Program-made: the position numbers and the translations under genes
In this document: positions 25,120 to 33,810 of the stretch, piece by piece
Numbering within the stretch: the first letter of the stretch is position 1
Layout of the letters: every line of letters begins with the position of its first letter
Assembly (NCBI RefSeq): GCF_019145195.1
Contig: NZ_JAHSTW010000008.1
Coordinates: 62,001 to 126,000, forward strand
Length of the DNA: 64,000 nt
Reading direction: 5' to 3'
Source of the DNA: Pseudomonas siliginis
GTDB taxonomy: Bacteria > Pseudomonadota > Gammaproteobacteria > Pseudomonadales > Pseudomonadaceae
Notes under the pieces: model-generated
The model's database searches: none
What the model was told of the DNA's origin: nothing
The model's input: only the letters and a program-made list of their open reading frames with translations

Positions 25120-26793
25120 TCAATCTTCGCGGTAGCGACGCAGCTTGAGCTGCTTACCGGCCACGCGAGTGTCCTTCAGTTTGGTCAGGAGTTTTTCCAG
25201 ACCTTCTTCCGGCAGCTCGACGAGGCTGAAGCTGTCACGCACCTGGATGCGACCGATCGCTTCACGGGCCAGACCGCCTTCGTTGAGGATGGCGCCCAGC
25301 AGGTTTTTCGCAGCGATACCGTCACGCGCACCCAGCGCGGTACGGCAACGAGCACGGCCTTCGCCCAAAGGCATTGGCGCACGACGCTCGCGGTCACCAC
25401 GATCAGGACGATCACCGGAACGCTCAGGACGGTCGCCACGCGGTGCGTTGTTCGGCACCAGTGGACGTTCCTTCTCGATTGCGGCCAGGTTCAGCGCTTG
25501 ACCATTGGTAGCTTTGCGCAGCAGCGCAGCAGCCAGAGCACGCGGGGTGCAACCGATGTCGGCGGTCAAGCGGTCGAGCAGCTCACCGTGAGTCGATTCG
25601 GCATCAGCAACCAGCGGCGAAAGGCTGTTGGTCAGTTTCTTGATGCGTGCATCGAGAACGGCTTGAGCGTCTGGCAGGCGTACTTCGGCAACTTTCTGAC
25701 CAGTTACGCGCTCGATCACTTGCAGCATGCGGCGCTCACGTGGAGTCACCAGCAGCAGTGCACGACCTTCGCGACCGGCACGGCCGGTACGGCCGATACG
25801 GTGCACGTAGGACTCTGGGTCGTACGGCATGTCGACGTTGAACACGTGAGTGATGCGCGGAACGTCCAGACCACGGGCAGCAACGTCGGTCGCGACAACG
25901 ATGTCCAGACGACCATCCTTCAGCGAGTCGATCACGCGCTCACGCTGGTTCTGGGCGATGTCACCGTTCAACGCGGCGGCTTTGTAGCCTTTGGCGTCGA
26001 GGGCGCTGGCCAGGTCCAGGGTCGCTTGCTTGGTACGCACGAACATGATCAGGGCGTCGAAGTCTTCGACTTCCAGCAGGCTGAGCACGGCCGAGGTTTT
26101 CTGGTCAGCGTGAACCAACAGGTGAGCCTGTTCGATCGCGGTAACGGTCTGGGTCTTGGTCTGGATCTTGACGTGTTGCGGATCGCGCAGGTGGCGTTCG
26201 GCAATGGCGCGGATCGACTGCGGCAGGGTCGCCGAGAACAGCACGGTCTGGCGGGTCGATGGCAGAGCCTTGAAGATGACTTCCAGGTCATCCATGAAGC
26301 CCAGCTTCAACATTTCGTCAGCTTCGTCGAGAACCAGATGGTTCACAGTCGACAGGACTTTTTCGTCGCGACGCAGGTGGTCGCACAGACGACCCGGAGT
26401 AGCGACAACAATCTGTGCGCCATTACGGATTGCCTTGAGTTGCGGGCCCATCGGCGCGCCGCCGTAGACAGCCACGACGGTGACGCCTGGCATTTGCTTG
26501 GCGTAGGTTTCAAAAGCGGTTGCTACTTGCAGCGCCAACTCTCGGGTTGGCGCCAGGATCAGGGCTTGCGGTTCGCGCTTGGCAGGATCGATGCGGTGCA
26601 GGATAGGCAGTGCGAACGCGGCGGTTTTACCGGTACCGGTTTGCGCCTGGCCAATCATGTCCTGGCCGGCCATGATGATCGGGATCGATTGCTGCTGAAT
26701 CGCCGAAGGCTCTTCGTAGCCAGTCGCTGCGACGGCTGCAAGAATATTCGGGTTGAGATTAAAAGCGGCGAATCCGCCGGTTTCCTGGGTCAT
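25120..26793 (-). CDS. deaD: DEAD-box ATP-dependent RNA helicase, DeaD/CsdA-like
   Basis: 557 residues from the ATG at 26793. The Q motif is in GYEEPSAIQQQSIP. Further motifs: Walker A AQTGTGKT, PTRELALQV, TPGR, DEAD (VLDEADEML), SATLP, and the C-terminal RecA motifs VATDVAARGLDV and HRIGRTGRAGR. A linker rich in Arg/Asp (about 430-480, GDRPERSGDRPDRGDRE) precedes a short DbpA-type RNA-binding domain. It likely unwinds rRNA/mRNA structure in ribosome assembly and in the cold. A long untranslated leader precedes it, as for cold-shock helicases. Confidence 0.93.
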   Translation of the reverse strand: MTQETGGFAAFNLNPNILAAVAATGYEEPSAIQQQSIPIIMAGQDMIGQAQTGTGKTAAFALPILHRIDPAKREPQALILAPTRELALQVATAFETYAKQMPGVTVVAVYGGAPMGPQLKAIRNGAQIVVATPGRLCDHLRRDEKVLSTVNHLVLDEADEMLKLGFMDDLEVIFKALPSTRQTVLFSATLPQSIRAIAERHLRDPQHVKIQTKTQTVTAIEQAHLLVHADQKTSAVLSLLEVEDFDALIMFVRTKQATLDLASALDAKGYKAAALNGDIAQNQRERVIDSLKDGRLDIVVATDVAARGLDVPRITHVFNVDMPYDPESYVHRIGRTGRAGREGRALLLVTPRERRMLQVIERVTGQKVAEVRLPDAQAVLDARIKKLTNSLSPLVADAESTHGELLDRLTADIGCTPRALAAALLRKATNGQALNLAAIEKERPLVPNNAPRGDRPERSGDRPDRGDRERRAPMPLGEGRARCRTALGARDGIAAKNLLGAILNEGGLAREAIGRIQVRDSFSLVELPEEGLEKLLTKLKDTRVAGKQLKLRRYRED

Positions 26794-27018
26794 GGGTCTG
26801 CCTCTAAGTGCATCCGCAAAGACCCATGCTCCAAAGCTGCGCATGCCGTGTTGAGACTCAAGAGTCGCCCTGGCAGCTTTGTCGGCGGGGATTTGCGAAA
26901 ACGAATGAATGAAGATGAATCGTCAAGGAAGAGCCCGCAATGCGGACGTGCAGCCGAAGCTGACTTCGGGAAATGCGCTACCTAAACGCGGCCCGGTTAA
27001 AGGCCGGCGCGCACTATA
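26794..27018 (-). promoter_or_regulatory. Promoter and long 5' leader of the DEAD-box helicase gene
   Basis: On the minus strand TATAGT (27013-27018) is a good -10 box followed by a GC-rich start region. Its -35 is weak. This predicts a leader of about 210 nt before the ATG at 26793. Long leaders are common on cold-inducible mRNAs. No other gene is visible in 26794-27212. Confidence 0.55.
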
Positions 27019-27212
27019 CCGGATTTCGCCCGAAAAGGGAGCTTTTTTTGTGGCCCTTATCCGTGTGTCACCGCCGTGTAACGGGGTTTTGCGGATAATC
27101 GCGCAACGGTCTATTTTGCAAAGGCCCGGCCCTGCGGGCGATGACGCTTAAACGGTTCACCGAGCTGCGGCAAAGCGCCGCGCACCCGCCCTTCCCGCTT
27201 GAGGATTTAGCC

Positions 27213-28004
27213 ATGAATCAGCCCTGCGCCGGCCGCGTCAGCCGAGAACGTCGTGGTCATGTGCACTTGATCGGCCTCGATCGGGCGGCCAAGCGCAACG
27301 CTTTCGATATCGACCTGCTCAACGACCTGAGCCTGGCCTACGGCGAGTTCGAAGCCGACCGCGAAGCGCGGGTCGCCGTGGTGTTCGGCCACGGCGAACA
27401 CTTCACCGCCGGGCTCGATCTGGTCAATGCCAGCGCAGCCCTGGCCGAAGGCTGGCAGGTTCCGAGCGGCGGCTGCGATCCCTGGGGCGTTTTCGTCGGA
27501 CCACGGGTAAGCAAGCCGGTGATTGTCGCCGCGCAGGGTTACTGCCTGACTATCGGCATCGAGCTGATGCTGGCGGCGGACATCAACCTGTGCGCGAGCA
27601 ACACTCGCTTCGCGCAGATGGAAGTACAGCGTGGGATCTTTCCGTTTGGCGGCGCGACTTTGCGTTTCCAGCAGATTGCCGGCTGGGGCAATGCTATGCG
27701 CTGGTTGCTCACTGGCGATGAATTTGATGCCCACGATGCGTTGCATCTGGGCTTGGTCCAAGAAGTGATGGCCAGCGAAGACTTGCTGCCCCGCGCGATC
27801 GAGCTGGCCGAACGGATTGCCCGGCAGGCACCGCTGGGCGTGCAGGCGACCTTGATGTCAGCGAGACAGGCGCGTTATGAGGGTGAGACAGCGGCGGCGC
27901 AGGCGTTACCGGCGCTGGTGAAGAAGTTGCTCGCCACTGAGGATGCCCGGGAGGGGGTGCGATCGTTGGTGGAGCGGCGTCCGGGGATCTTCAAAGGCAT
28001 CTGA
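27213..28004 (+). CDS. Enoyl-CoA hydratase/isomerase (crotonase) family protein
   Basis: 263 residues. Crotonase fold with the CoA-binding segment DRAAKRNAFD, the first oxyanion-hole region GEHFTAGLDL (about residues 65-74) and the second GYCLTIGIELMLAADI (about 112-127). An Asp/Glu catalytic pair is not certain by eye (VQRGIFPFGGATLR). It is a cytoplasmic fatty-acid or acyl-CoA enzyme, exact substrate unknown. The ATG has GAGGA eight bases upstream. By recall this matches PA2841, downstream of the same helicase in P. aeruginosa. Confidence 0.88.
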   Translation: MNQPCAGRVSRERRGHVHLIGLDRAAKRNAFDIDLLNDLSLAYGEFEADREARVAVVFGHGEHFTAGLDLVNASAALAEGWQVPSGGCDPWGVFVGPRVSKPVIVAAQGYCLTIGIELMLAADINLCASNTRFAQMEVQRGIFPFGGATLRFQQIAGWGNAMRWLLTGDEFDAHDALHLGLVQEVMASEDLLPRAIELAERIARQAPLGVQATLMSARQARYEGETAAAQALPALVKKLLATEDAREGVRSLVERRPGIFKGI

Positions 28005-28030
28005 AGATTCTGCTGCCTGTCAGGGCCTTG

Positions 28031-28095
28031 TCGCGAGCAGGCTCGCTCCCACAGGTCGAACGCATTTCAAATGTGGGAGCGAGCCTGCTCGCGAA
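28031..28095. repeat. REP pair
   Basis: Inverted REP copies at 28031-28052 and 28073-28095, 20 bp apart, between convergent crotonase and spermidine-synthase-like genes. Confidence 0.9.
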
Positions 28096-28113
28096 GGGGG
28101 CGGTACTGCCGGC

Positions 28114-28869
28114 TCAGGTCGCCGGGCGAATCGCGTTGATCAACGACTGCAACGAATAACCCAGCTGCGGCGCCAGCGCTTCGGCCCGTTGGGTCAGCGC
28201 CTGCATGTCCAGCGCCTGATCGAGATCCGCCGGAACGATCAGAATCACGTTGCCCTCCTTCACCGGCAACTCCCAGTAATGCCGGTGATAGAGCCCGCGT
28301 AACAATGCCGCGCCGAGCGGTTTGCCGTCGTCGGTGGCCCACTGGTTGATCACCAGCCAGCCGCCCGGATTCAGGCGCTTCTGACAATCGCCGAGAAAAC
28401 TCCAGGCCAGATGCCCGACACCGGGGCCGACGTCGGTATAGAGGTCGACGAAAATCAGATCCGCCGGCTCGGCAGTCGGCAACAGTTCAAGCGCATCACC
28501 GACGCGGATGTACAAACGCGGATCGTCATCCAGGCCGAGATATTCGATGGCCAGGCGCGGCACGTCCGGGCGCAGTTCGATGGCCTCGACGTCTTCGAGC
28601 GGCAGAAACTTCAGGCAAGCCTGGGTCAGCGTGCCCGCACCCAAACCGAGAAACAGCGCGCTCTCCGGCTGCTCGTGGCATAGCGCGCCGATCAGCATCG
28701 CGCGGGTGTAGTCGTACTCCAGCCAGCTCGGGTCGGCAGTGAACACGCAGCTCTGCTCGATCGCATCGCCGAACTCGAGAAAGCGGTAATCGGCCACTTC
28801 CAGCACGCGAATCACGCCGAACTCATCCTGTACTTCGGCGAGCAGATGCTCGACGCGCTCCTCAGTCAT
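28114..28869 (-). CDS. Spermidine synthase-like protein
   Basis: 251 residues. Rossmann methyltransferase fold of the spermidine-synthase superfamily: motif I LFLGLGAGTLTQACLKFLP, an acidic strand end AIELRPDVPRLA, and DLIFVDLYTDVGPGVGHL. The aminopropyltransferase gatekeeper pattern is not complete, so polyamine synthesis is not assured and SAM-dependent chemistry of another kind is possible. Cytoplasmic and complete. Confidence 0.8.
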   Translation of the reverse strand: MTEERVEHLLAEVQDEFGVIRVLEVADYRFLEFGDAIEQSCVFTADPSWLEYDYTRAMLIGALCHEQPESALFLGLGAGTLTQACLKFLPLEDVEAIELRPDVPRLAIEYLGLDDDPRLYIRVGDALELLPTAEPADLIFVDLYTDVGPGVGHLAWSFLGDCQKRLNPGGWLVINQWATDDGKPLGAALLRGLYHRHYWELPVKEGNVILIVPADLDQALDMQALTQRAEALAPQLGYSLQSLINAIRPAT

Positions 28870-29020
28870 TTCGTCTCCTGATGGTCACCGGGCGCGGTGA
28901 CGCGATGGCACCGCTGTGGCGCCGTGGCAAAGCGGCGATTGTCGGCGATGGGGCGGGAGCAGGTCACGCACTAATTGCTGCTAACATGGCGCTTCCCTGC
29001 GTACGAACTTCGAGACCGTG

Positions 29021-30367
29021 ATGAGCCAACCGTGGAGCCCTGACAGCTGGCGCGCCCTGCCGATCCAGCAACAACCGCAATACCCCGACGCCGCGCACCT
29101 GCGCCAGGTCGAGCAGACCCTGGCCAGCTATCCGCCGCTGGTGTTCGCCGGCGAGGCGCGCGAGCTGCGCCGCCAGTTCGCCGAAGTTACCCAGGGTCGC
29201 GCGTTTCTGTTGCAGGGCGGCGATTGCGCGGAAAGCTTCGCTGAATTCTCCGCAGCGAAGATTCGCGACACCTTTAAAGTGTTGCTGCAGATGGCGATCG
29301 TCATGACCTTCGCCGCTGGCTGCCCGGTGGTCAAGGTCGGGCGCATGGCCGGTCAGTTCGCCAAGCCGCGTTCGGCCAACGACGAAACCATCGGCGGCGT
29401 GACCCTGCCGGCCTACCGTGGCGACATCGTCAACGGCATCGGCTTCGACGAAAAGAGCCGCGTGCCGGATCCGGAGCGTTTGCTGCAGTCCTATCATCAG
29501 TCAACGGCGACTCTGAATCTGTTGCGCGCTTTCGCCCAGGGTGGTTTTGCCGACCTGCACCAAGTGCACAAGTGGAACCTGGATTTCATCGCCAACTCGG
29601 CGCTGGCCGAGAAGTACAGCCACCTCGCCGACCGCATTGATGAAACTTTGGCATTCATGCGCGCCTGCGGCATGGACAGCTCGCCGCAACTGCGCGAAAC
29701 CAGTTTCTTCACTGCCCACGAAGCGTTGCTGCTGAACTACGAAGAAGCCTTCGTGCGCCGCGACAGCCTGACCAACGATTACTACGATTGCTCGGCGCAC
29801 ATGCTGTGGATCGGCGACCGCACCCGTCAGCTCGACGGCGCGCATGTCGAATTCCTGCGCGGGGTGAACAACCCGATCGGCGTCAAAGTCGGCCCGAGCA
29901 TGAACCCTGATGACCTGATCCGCCTGATCGACGTGCTCAACCCGGACAACGATCCGGGCCGCTTGAACCTGATCGCGCGGATGGGCGCGAACAAGGTCGG
30001 CGATCATCTGCCGGCACTGATCCGCGCGGTCCAGCGCGAAGGCAAGCAGGTGCTGTGGAGCTCCGACCCGATGCACGGCAACACCATCAAGGCCAGCAGC
30101 GGCTACAAGACCCGTGACTTCGCGCAGATCCTTGGCGAAGTGAAGCAGTTCTTCCAGGTGCACGAAGCGGAAGGCAGTTATGCCGGCGGCATTCATATCG
30201 AGATGACCGGACAGAACGTCACCGAGTGCATCGGCGGCGCGCGGCCGATTACCGAGGATGGCTTGTCCGATCGTTATCACACCCACTGTGATCCGCGGAT
30301 GAATGCCGATCAGTCGCTGGAATTGGCGTTTTTGATTGCCGAGACTCTGAAGCAGGTTCGGCGATGA
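29021..30367 (+). CDS. Class II (plant/AroA-II type) 3-deoxy-7-phosphoheptulonate synthase
   Basis: 448 residues, the typical length. Signature stretches are LLQGGDCAESF, KVGRMAGQFAKPRS, GDRTRQLDGAHVEF and LWSSDPMHGNT. PEP-binding Arg/Lys and metal-binding Cys (GGDCAES), His (DPMHGN) and Glu (HIEMTGQNVTEC) residues are visible. It condenses PEP and erythrose-4-phosphate at the entry to the shikimate pathway. No phenazine genes are nearby, so it is a stand-alone paralogue. A separate type I synthase is at 44606. The ATG at 29021 follows a GTG that is less likely. Confidence 0.94.
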   Translation: MSQPWSPDSWRALPIQQQPQYPDAAHLRQVEQTLASYPPLVFAGEARELRRQFAEVTQGRAFLLQGGDCAESFAEFSAAKIRDTFKVLLQMAIVMTFAAGCPVVKVGRMAGQFAKPRSANDETIGGVTLPAYRGDIVNGIGFDEKSRVPDPERLLQSYHQSTATLNLLRAFAQGGFADLHQVHKWNLDFIANSALAEKYSHLADRIDETLAFMRACGMDSSPQLRETSFFTAHEALLLNYEEAFVRRDSLTNDYYDCSAHMLWIGDRTRQLDGAHVEFLRGVNNPIGVKVGPSMNPDDLIRLIDVLNPDNDPGRLNLIARMGANKVGDHLPALIRAVQREGKQVLWSSDPMHGNTIKASSGYKTRDFAQILGEVKQFFQVHEAEGSYAGGIHIEMTGQNVTECIGGARPITEDGLSDRYHTHCDPRMNADQSLELAFLIAETLKQVRR

Positions 30368-30400
30368 GGTTGGCGTTCTTTATTGCCTGAACTGGCCTCT

Positions 30401-30490
30401 TCGCGGGCAAGCCCGCTCCCACAGGGTTCGTGTCGTATGCAATTTATGTATCCGGCACAGAACCTGTGGGAGTCTGGCTTGCCAGCGATG
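30401..30490. repeat. Divergent REP pair (GCGGGCAAGCCCGC type)
   Basis: Left arm 30401-30425 (TCGCGGGCAAGCCCGCTCCC) and a degenerate right arm 30463-30490. It belongs to the second REP subtype seen again at 63480. Confidence 0.8.
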
Positions 30491-30498
30491 GCGTCAGC

Positions 30499-31725
30499 TC
30501 AGTCGCACCCGATCTGCGCCAATGCCACCCCAAGCCGAGCTGCACTCTCCCGTCGACAATTCAACTGCACCCGCTCAAGCCCCAGCCAACCCGCCATCCG
30601 CCGCAAATTCAGCGCCAGCGCCAGCATGCCCTCCTCGTCCAGTCCCGATTCTTCCTCATGCACCGCATGCACCGCCAACTGCCCTGCCGCCCGCTCGGCA
30701 CGCAGATCAACCCGCGCGGCGATCCGCTCATTGTGCAAAAACGGCAGCACGTAATAGCCATACACCCGCTTGGGCTGCGGTGTGTAAATCTCCAGACGAT
30801 AGCGGAAATCGAACAAACGCTCGGTGCGGCTGCGCTCCCAGATCAGCGAATCGAACGGCGACAGCAGCGCGCTGGCGATGACCTTGCGCGGCACTTTGGG
30901 CTCCGGCAGGCAATAGGCGATCTGCCGCCAATCAGCGACTTCGCACATCTGCAATTGCCCCGCCTCAACCAGTTCAGCCAGACGCGGCCGCGCATCCGCA
31001 GGGCTCAGGCGAAAGTAATCACGCAGGTCTTTTTCCGTACCAACGCCCAATGCTTGCGCCGCATGCAACAGCAAACCGCGTTGTGCCTCGGTCTCGTCCG
31101 GCGTGGGCTGTTGCAGGATCGCCGCAGGAATCACCCGCTCGGGCAAATCGTACAAGCGCTCGAAACCGCGCCGCCCCGCCACTGTGACCTCACCGGCGGC
31201 GAACAACCATTCCAGCGCATGTTTCTCGGCACTCCAGTCCCACCATGGCCCGGCCTTGTCTTCGCGGGTCGACAGACTGCCGGCGCCAAGCGCACCCCGC
31301 TCCTCTACCGCAGTCAGCACACGGCGAATGGTTTCCTGCTGTTCGCGACCAAACTTTGCCAGTTGCTGATAGATGTCTTCGCCACGCTTGGCGCGTTGCA
31401 TGCGCCAACCCAGCAACGGGTACATCGACAGCGGCAACAGCGACGCTTCATGGCCCCAGTATTCGAACAGCGTACGGCGACGCCCCGAACTCCAGGCAGC
31501 CTGGTCGAGCAAGTCAGATGGATAGCAACCGAGACGGGAAAACAGCGGCAGGTAGTGCGAGCGCACCACGGCATTGACGGAATCGATTTGCAGCAGGCCC
31601 AGCAGTTCGATCAGCCGGTTGAGATGACTGGCATTGACGGTCGGCGGCTGGCGCCCGTTGAACCCTTGGGCGGCCAGCGCCAGACGTCGCGCCTGTTTGA
31701 GGGAAAAGGACACTGTCGCGGGCAT
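30499..31725 (-). CDS. YcaQ/AlkX-like winged-helix DNA glycosylase (HTH_42 family)
   Basis: 408 residues. N-terminal winged-helix repeat with LLGLLQIDSVNAVVRSHYLPLFSRLG, which contains the QxD motif (QID) of the active site of interstrand-crosslink glycosylases. A conserved C-terminal part includes SPFDSLIWERSRTERLFDFRYRLEIY and RVYGYYVLPFL. E. coli YcaQ unhooks DNA crosslinks made by nitrogen mustards, so a repair role is likely. The ATG at 31725 gives the family N-terminus. No LexA box seen nearby. Confidence 0.88.
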   Translation of the reverse strand: MPATVSFSLKQARRLALAAQGFNGRQPPTVNASHLNRLIELLGLLQIDSVNAVVRSHYLPLFSRLGCYPSDLLDQAAWSSGRRRTLFEYWGHEASLLPLSMYPLLGWRMQRAKRGEDIYQQLAKFGREQQETIRRVLTAVEERGALGAGSLSTREDKAGPWWDWSAEKHALEWLFAAGEVTVAGRRGFERLYDLPERVIPAAILQQPTPDETEAQRGLLLHAAQALGVGTEKDLRDYFRLSPADARPRLAELVEAGQLQMCEVADWRQIAYCLPEPKVPRKVIASALLSPFDSLIWERSRTERLFDFRYRLEIYTPQPKRVYGYYVLPFLHNERIAARVDLRAERAAGQLAVHAVHEEESGLDEEGMLALALNLRRMAGWLGLERVQLNCRRESAARLGVALAQIGCD

Positions 31726-31789
31726 TTATTCCTCCATGTCTGCTCGCAACCTACCTCACCTGAAAGGGGTTTGTGTAGCGATAGCCTCA

Positions 31790-32011
31790 TCATTTATGCA
31801 TCGGGTCGTCCCAGAACGGCCGCACGGTTTCATGCTCGACATCTGCGCGGCTGATGCCGATGTCCTTCAGCGCCTCATCGCTCAAACCGGCGAGCATTTC
31901 CCGTTCACGATGCAGCTCATACCAGCGGCTGAATTTGTGCAGCAGATCGGACACGATATGGCCGTGGCCAGACAGCTGTTCTTGGCTTGCATACTCTCTT
32001 TGACCTTTCAT
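31790..32011 (-). CDS. Small DUF1127 protein
   Basis: 73 residues. The DUF1127 signature lies near the C-terminus: REREMLAGLSDEALKDIGISRADVE, preceded by an amphipathic helix (LLHKFSRWYELH). Short DUF1127 proteins are linked to RNA turnover and phosphate/carbon metabolism in other bacteria, and the role here is unknown. AAGGAGG precedes the ATG by eight bases. It is divergent from the LysR gene, sharing a 97-bp promoter region, which hints at control by that regulator. Confidence 0.85.
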   Translation of the reverse strand: MKGQREYASQEQLSGHGHIVSDLLHKFSRWYELHREREMLAGLSDEALKDIGISRADVEHETVRPFWDDPMHK

Positions 32012-32108
32012 CGTCTTGCCTCCTTTTGTGGATGGCTCAAGTCTCTCTCCGGCGCTAAGATCAATCCAACGAATGTTTCTGATGGCATGCATCACGGAGA
32101 TTCATCAA

Positions 32109-32963
32109 TTGTCCGCCTACCCCAGTATCGATACCGATGTCCTGCGCACCTTCGTCGCGATTGCCGATCAGGGCGGTTTCACCCGTGCCGGCGAGATGGT
32201 CAACCGCACCCAGTCGGCGGTGAGCATGCAGATGAAACGCCTGGAAGAAGACGTGTTGCAGCGCCAGCTGTTCGAGCGCGATGGCCGTCAGGTGCGGCTT
32301 ACGGCTGAAGGCCAAGTGCTGCTCGGTTATGCGCGGCGCATCCTCAAACTGCACAGTGAGGTGTTCAACACCCTGCGCGAGCCGCACATGGTCGGCACCG
32401 TGCGCATCGGTACGCCGGATGATTATGTGATGCGTTTTCTGCCGGGAATCCTCTCGCGGTTCGCGCAGTTCTATCCGCTGATCCAGATCGAAGTGCATTG
32501 CGAGTCGAGCAAGCAGTTGCTGCAACGCACCGATCTGGACTTGTCGATCGTCACCCGTGAGCCGGGCAACGAGATCGGCCAGTTGCTGCGCAAGGAGCGC
32601 TTTGTCTGGGCCGAGGCGCAGAACTTCAGCGCCCACGAACAAACGCCGCTGCCCCTGGCGATGTTCAACAGTGATTGTTTCTGCCGCCTGTGGGCGTGCA
32701 ATGCGCTGGACGCGATGGGCCGCGATTACCGCATCGCCTACAACAGCAGCAGCCTGTCGGCGCTGATGGCCGTGGTCAGCGCAGGGCTGGCGATCACCGC
32801 GCAACTGGAAAGCCTGATTACCCCGGACATGCGCATCCTTGGCGCCGCCGAAGACCTGCCGCTGCTGCCCGAGGCGAGCATCATGCTGATCCGCAATCTG
32901 AACAACCCGTCGCCGATCACCGAGTGCCTGGCCGAGCACATCGTCGAGGGCTTCAAACTTTAA
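32109..32963 (+). CDS. LysR-family transcriptional regulator
   Basis: 284 residues from the TTG at 32109, which follows GGAG by nine bases. ATGs at 32073 and 32082 are alternatives. Helix-turn-helix near residues 20-42 (FTRAGEMVNRTQSAVSMQMKRLE), then a periplasmic-binding-like effector domain (VRIGTPDDYVMRFLPGIL). Effector and targets unknown. It may control the divergent DUF1127 gene. Its 3' end overlaps the convergent TSUP exporter gene by 11 bp. Confidence 0.88.
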   Translation: MSAYPSIDTDVLRTFVAIADQGGFTRAGEMVNRTQSAVSMQMKRLEEDVLQRQLFERDGRQVRLTAEGQVLLGYARRILKLHSEVFNTLREPHMVGTVRIGTPDDYVMRFLPGILSRFAQFYPLIQIEVHCESSKQLLQRTDLDLSIVTREPGNEIGQLLRKERFVWAEAQNFSAHEQTPLPLAMFNSDCFCRLWACNALDAMGRDYRIAYNSSSLSALMAVVSAGLAITAQLESLITPDMRILGAAEDLPLLPEASIMLIRNLNNPSPITECLAEHIVEGFKL

Positions 32964-33699
32964 ACGCGAGCATCACCGCACACAGCACGAGGAAGCCGCA
33001 GAACAGCCCGCGCAGAATTTTTTCCGGCATGGCGTGGGCAACTTTCACGCCCCAACTGATGCTGAGCAGACCACCGACCGCCAGAGGCAGACCGATCATC
33101 CAGTCGACTTCGTGGTGCACCGCATAGGTCACCAGGGTTACACCAGTGCTCGGCAGGGCCAGCGCCAGCGACAATCCCTGAGCGACCACTTGGCTGGTGC
33201 CGAACAGGCTGGTCAGCACCGGCGTGGCGACCACGGCGCCGCCGACGCCGAACAGACCGCCCATGGTCCCCGAGGCGGCGCCGAGCACGCCCAACCACGG
33301 CCACGAATAGCGCATCTCGGCAGTCGGCGCTGGTCGCGGGCCGAACATCTTCAACAGGTTGTAGGCCGACAGTGCCACCAGAAAGGCGACAAACCCGATG
33401 CGCATGGTCTGCGCATCGATGCCCACCGCCCAGATCGAGCCGAGCCAGGCAAAGCAGAAACCCATCACAGCCAGCGGCAGCGCATGGCGCAATTCGATGC
33501 GATTGCGCTGGTGATAACGCCACAGCGCCAGCATTACGTTCGGTACTACCATCACCAGCGCCGTACCTTGGGCGATCTGCTGATCAAGCCCAAACCAAAC
33601 ACCAAGCAACGGAATCGCGATCAAGCCACCGCCAATGCCAAAAATCCCGCCCAATGTGCCCAGGGCGGCGCCGAACAGCAGGTACAACAGAAAATCCAT
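32953..33699 (-). CDS. TSUP family membrane transporter (TauE/SafE)
   Basis: 248 residues with about eight membrane helices in two repeats. Each starts with the TSUP glycine motif (LGTLGGIFGIGGGLIAIPLL and GTMGGLFGVGGAVVATPVL). Such proteins export sulfite, sulfoacetate or related anions. An ATG at 33699 or GTG at 33702 starts it, with GAGGA upstream. It is divergent from the second LysR gene (33811), its likely regulator by position. Confidence 0.87.
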   Translation of the reverse strand: MDFLLYLLFGAALGTLGGIFGIGGGLIAIPLLGVWFGLDQQIAQGTALVMVVPNVMLALWRYHQRNRIELRHALPLAVMGFCFAWLGSIWAVGIDAQTMRIGFVAFLVALSAYNLLKMFGPRPAPTAEMRYSWPWLGVLGAASGTMGGLFGVGGAVVATPVLTSLFGTSQVVAQGLSLALALPSTGVTLVTYAVHHEVDWMIGLPLAVGGLLSISWGVKVAHAMPEKILRGLFCGFLVLCAVMLAFKV

Positions 33700-33810
33700 C
33701 ACAACGGTAATCCTCTAACGACAGGCAACCAATGCTACGCACTCGCGCCTAGAGGGGAAACGCATAGCAACGCACAATGGCTGTGCCGATTTTGCACAAG
33801 CGTGGTCTCC

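Noticed and set aside
24838..26985. 715-codon plus-strand open frame over the DEAD-box helicase
   Set aside because: It is antisense to a clear helicase gene with all DEAD motifs; its protein has no domain and arises from high GC codon bias.
29021..30367. Type II DAHP synthase as part of a phenazine or other secondary-metabolite cluster
   Set aside because: All neighbours are conserved core genes; no biosynthetic genes nearby.
33034..33810. Long N-terminal extension of the second LysR gene across the TSUP gene
   Set aside because: LysR proteins start at the HTH; the ATG at 33811 gives the normal length and the upstream part is antisense to a transporter.
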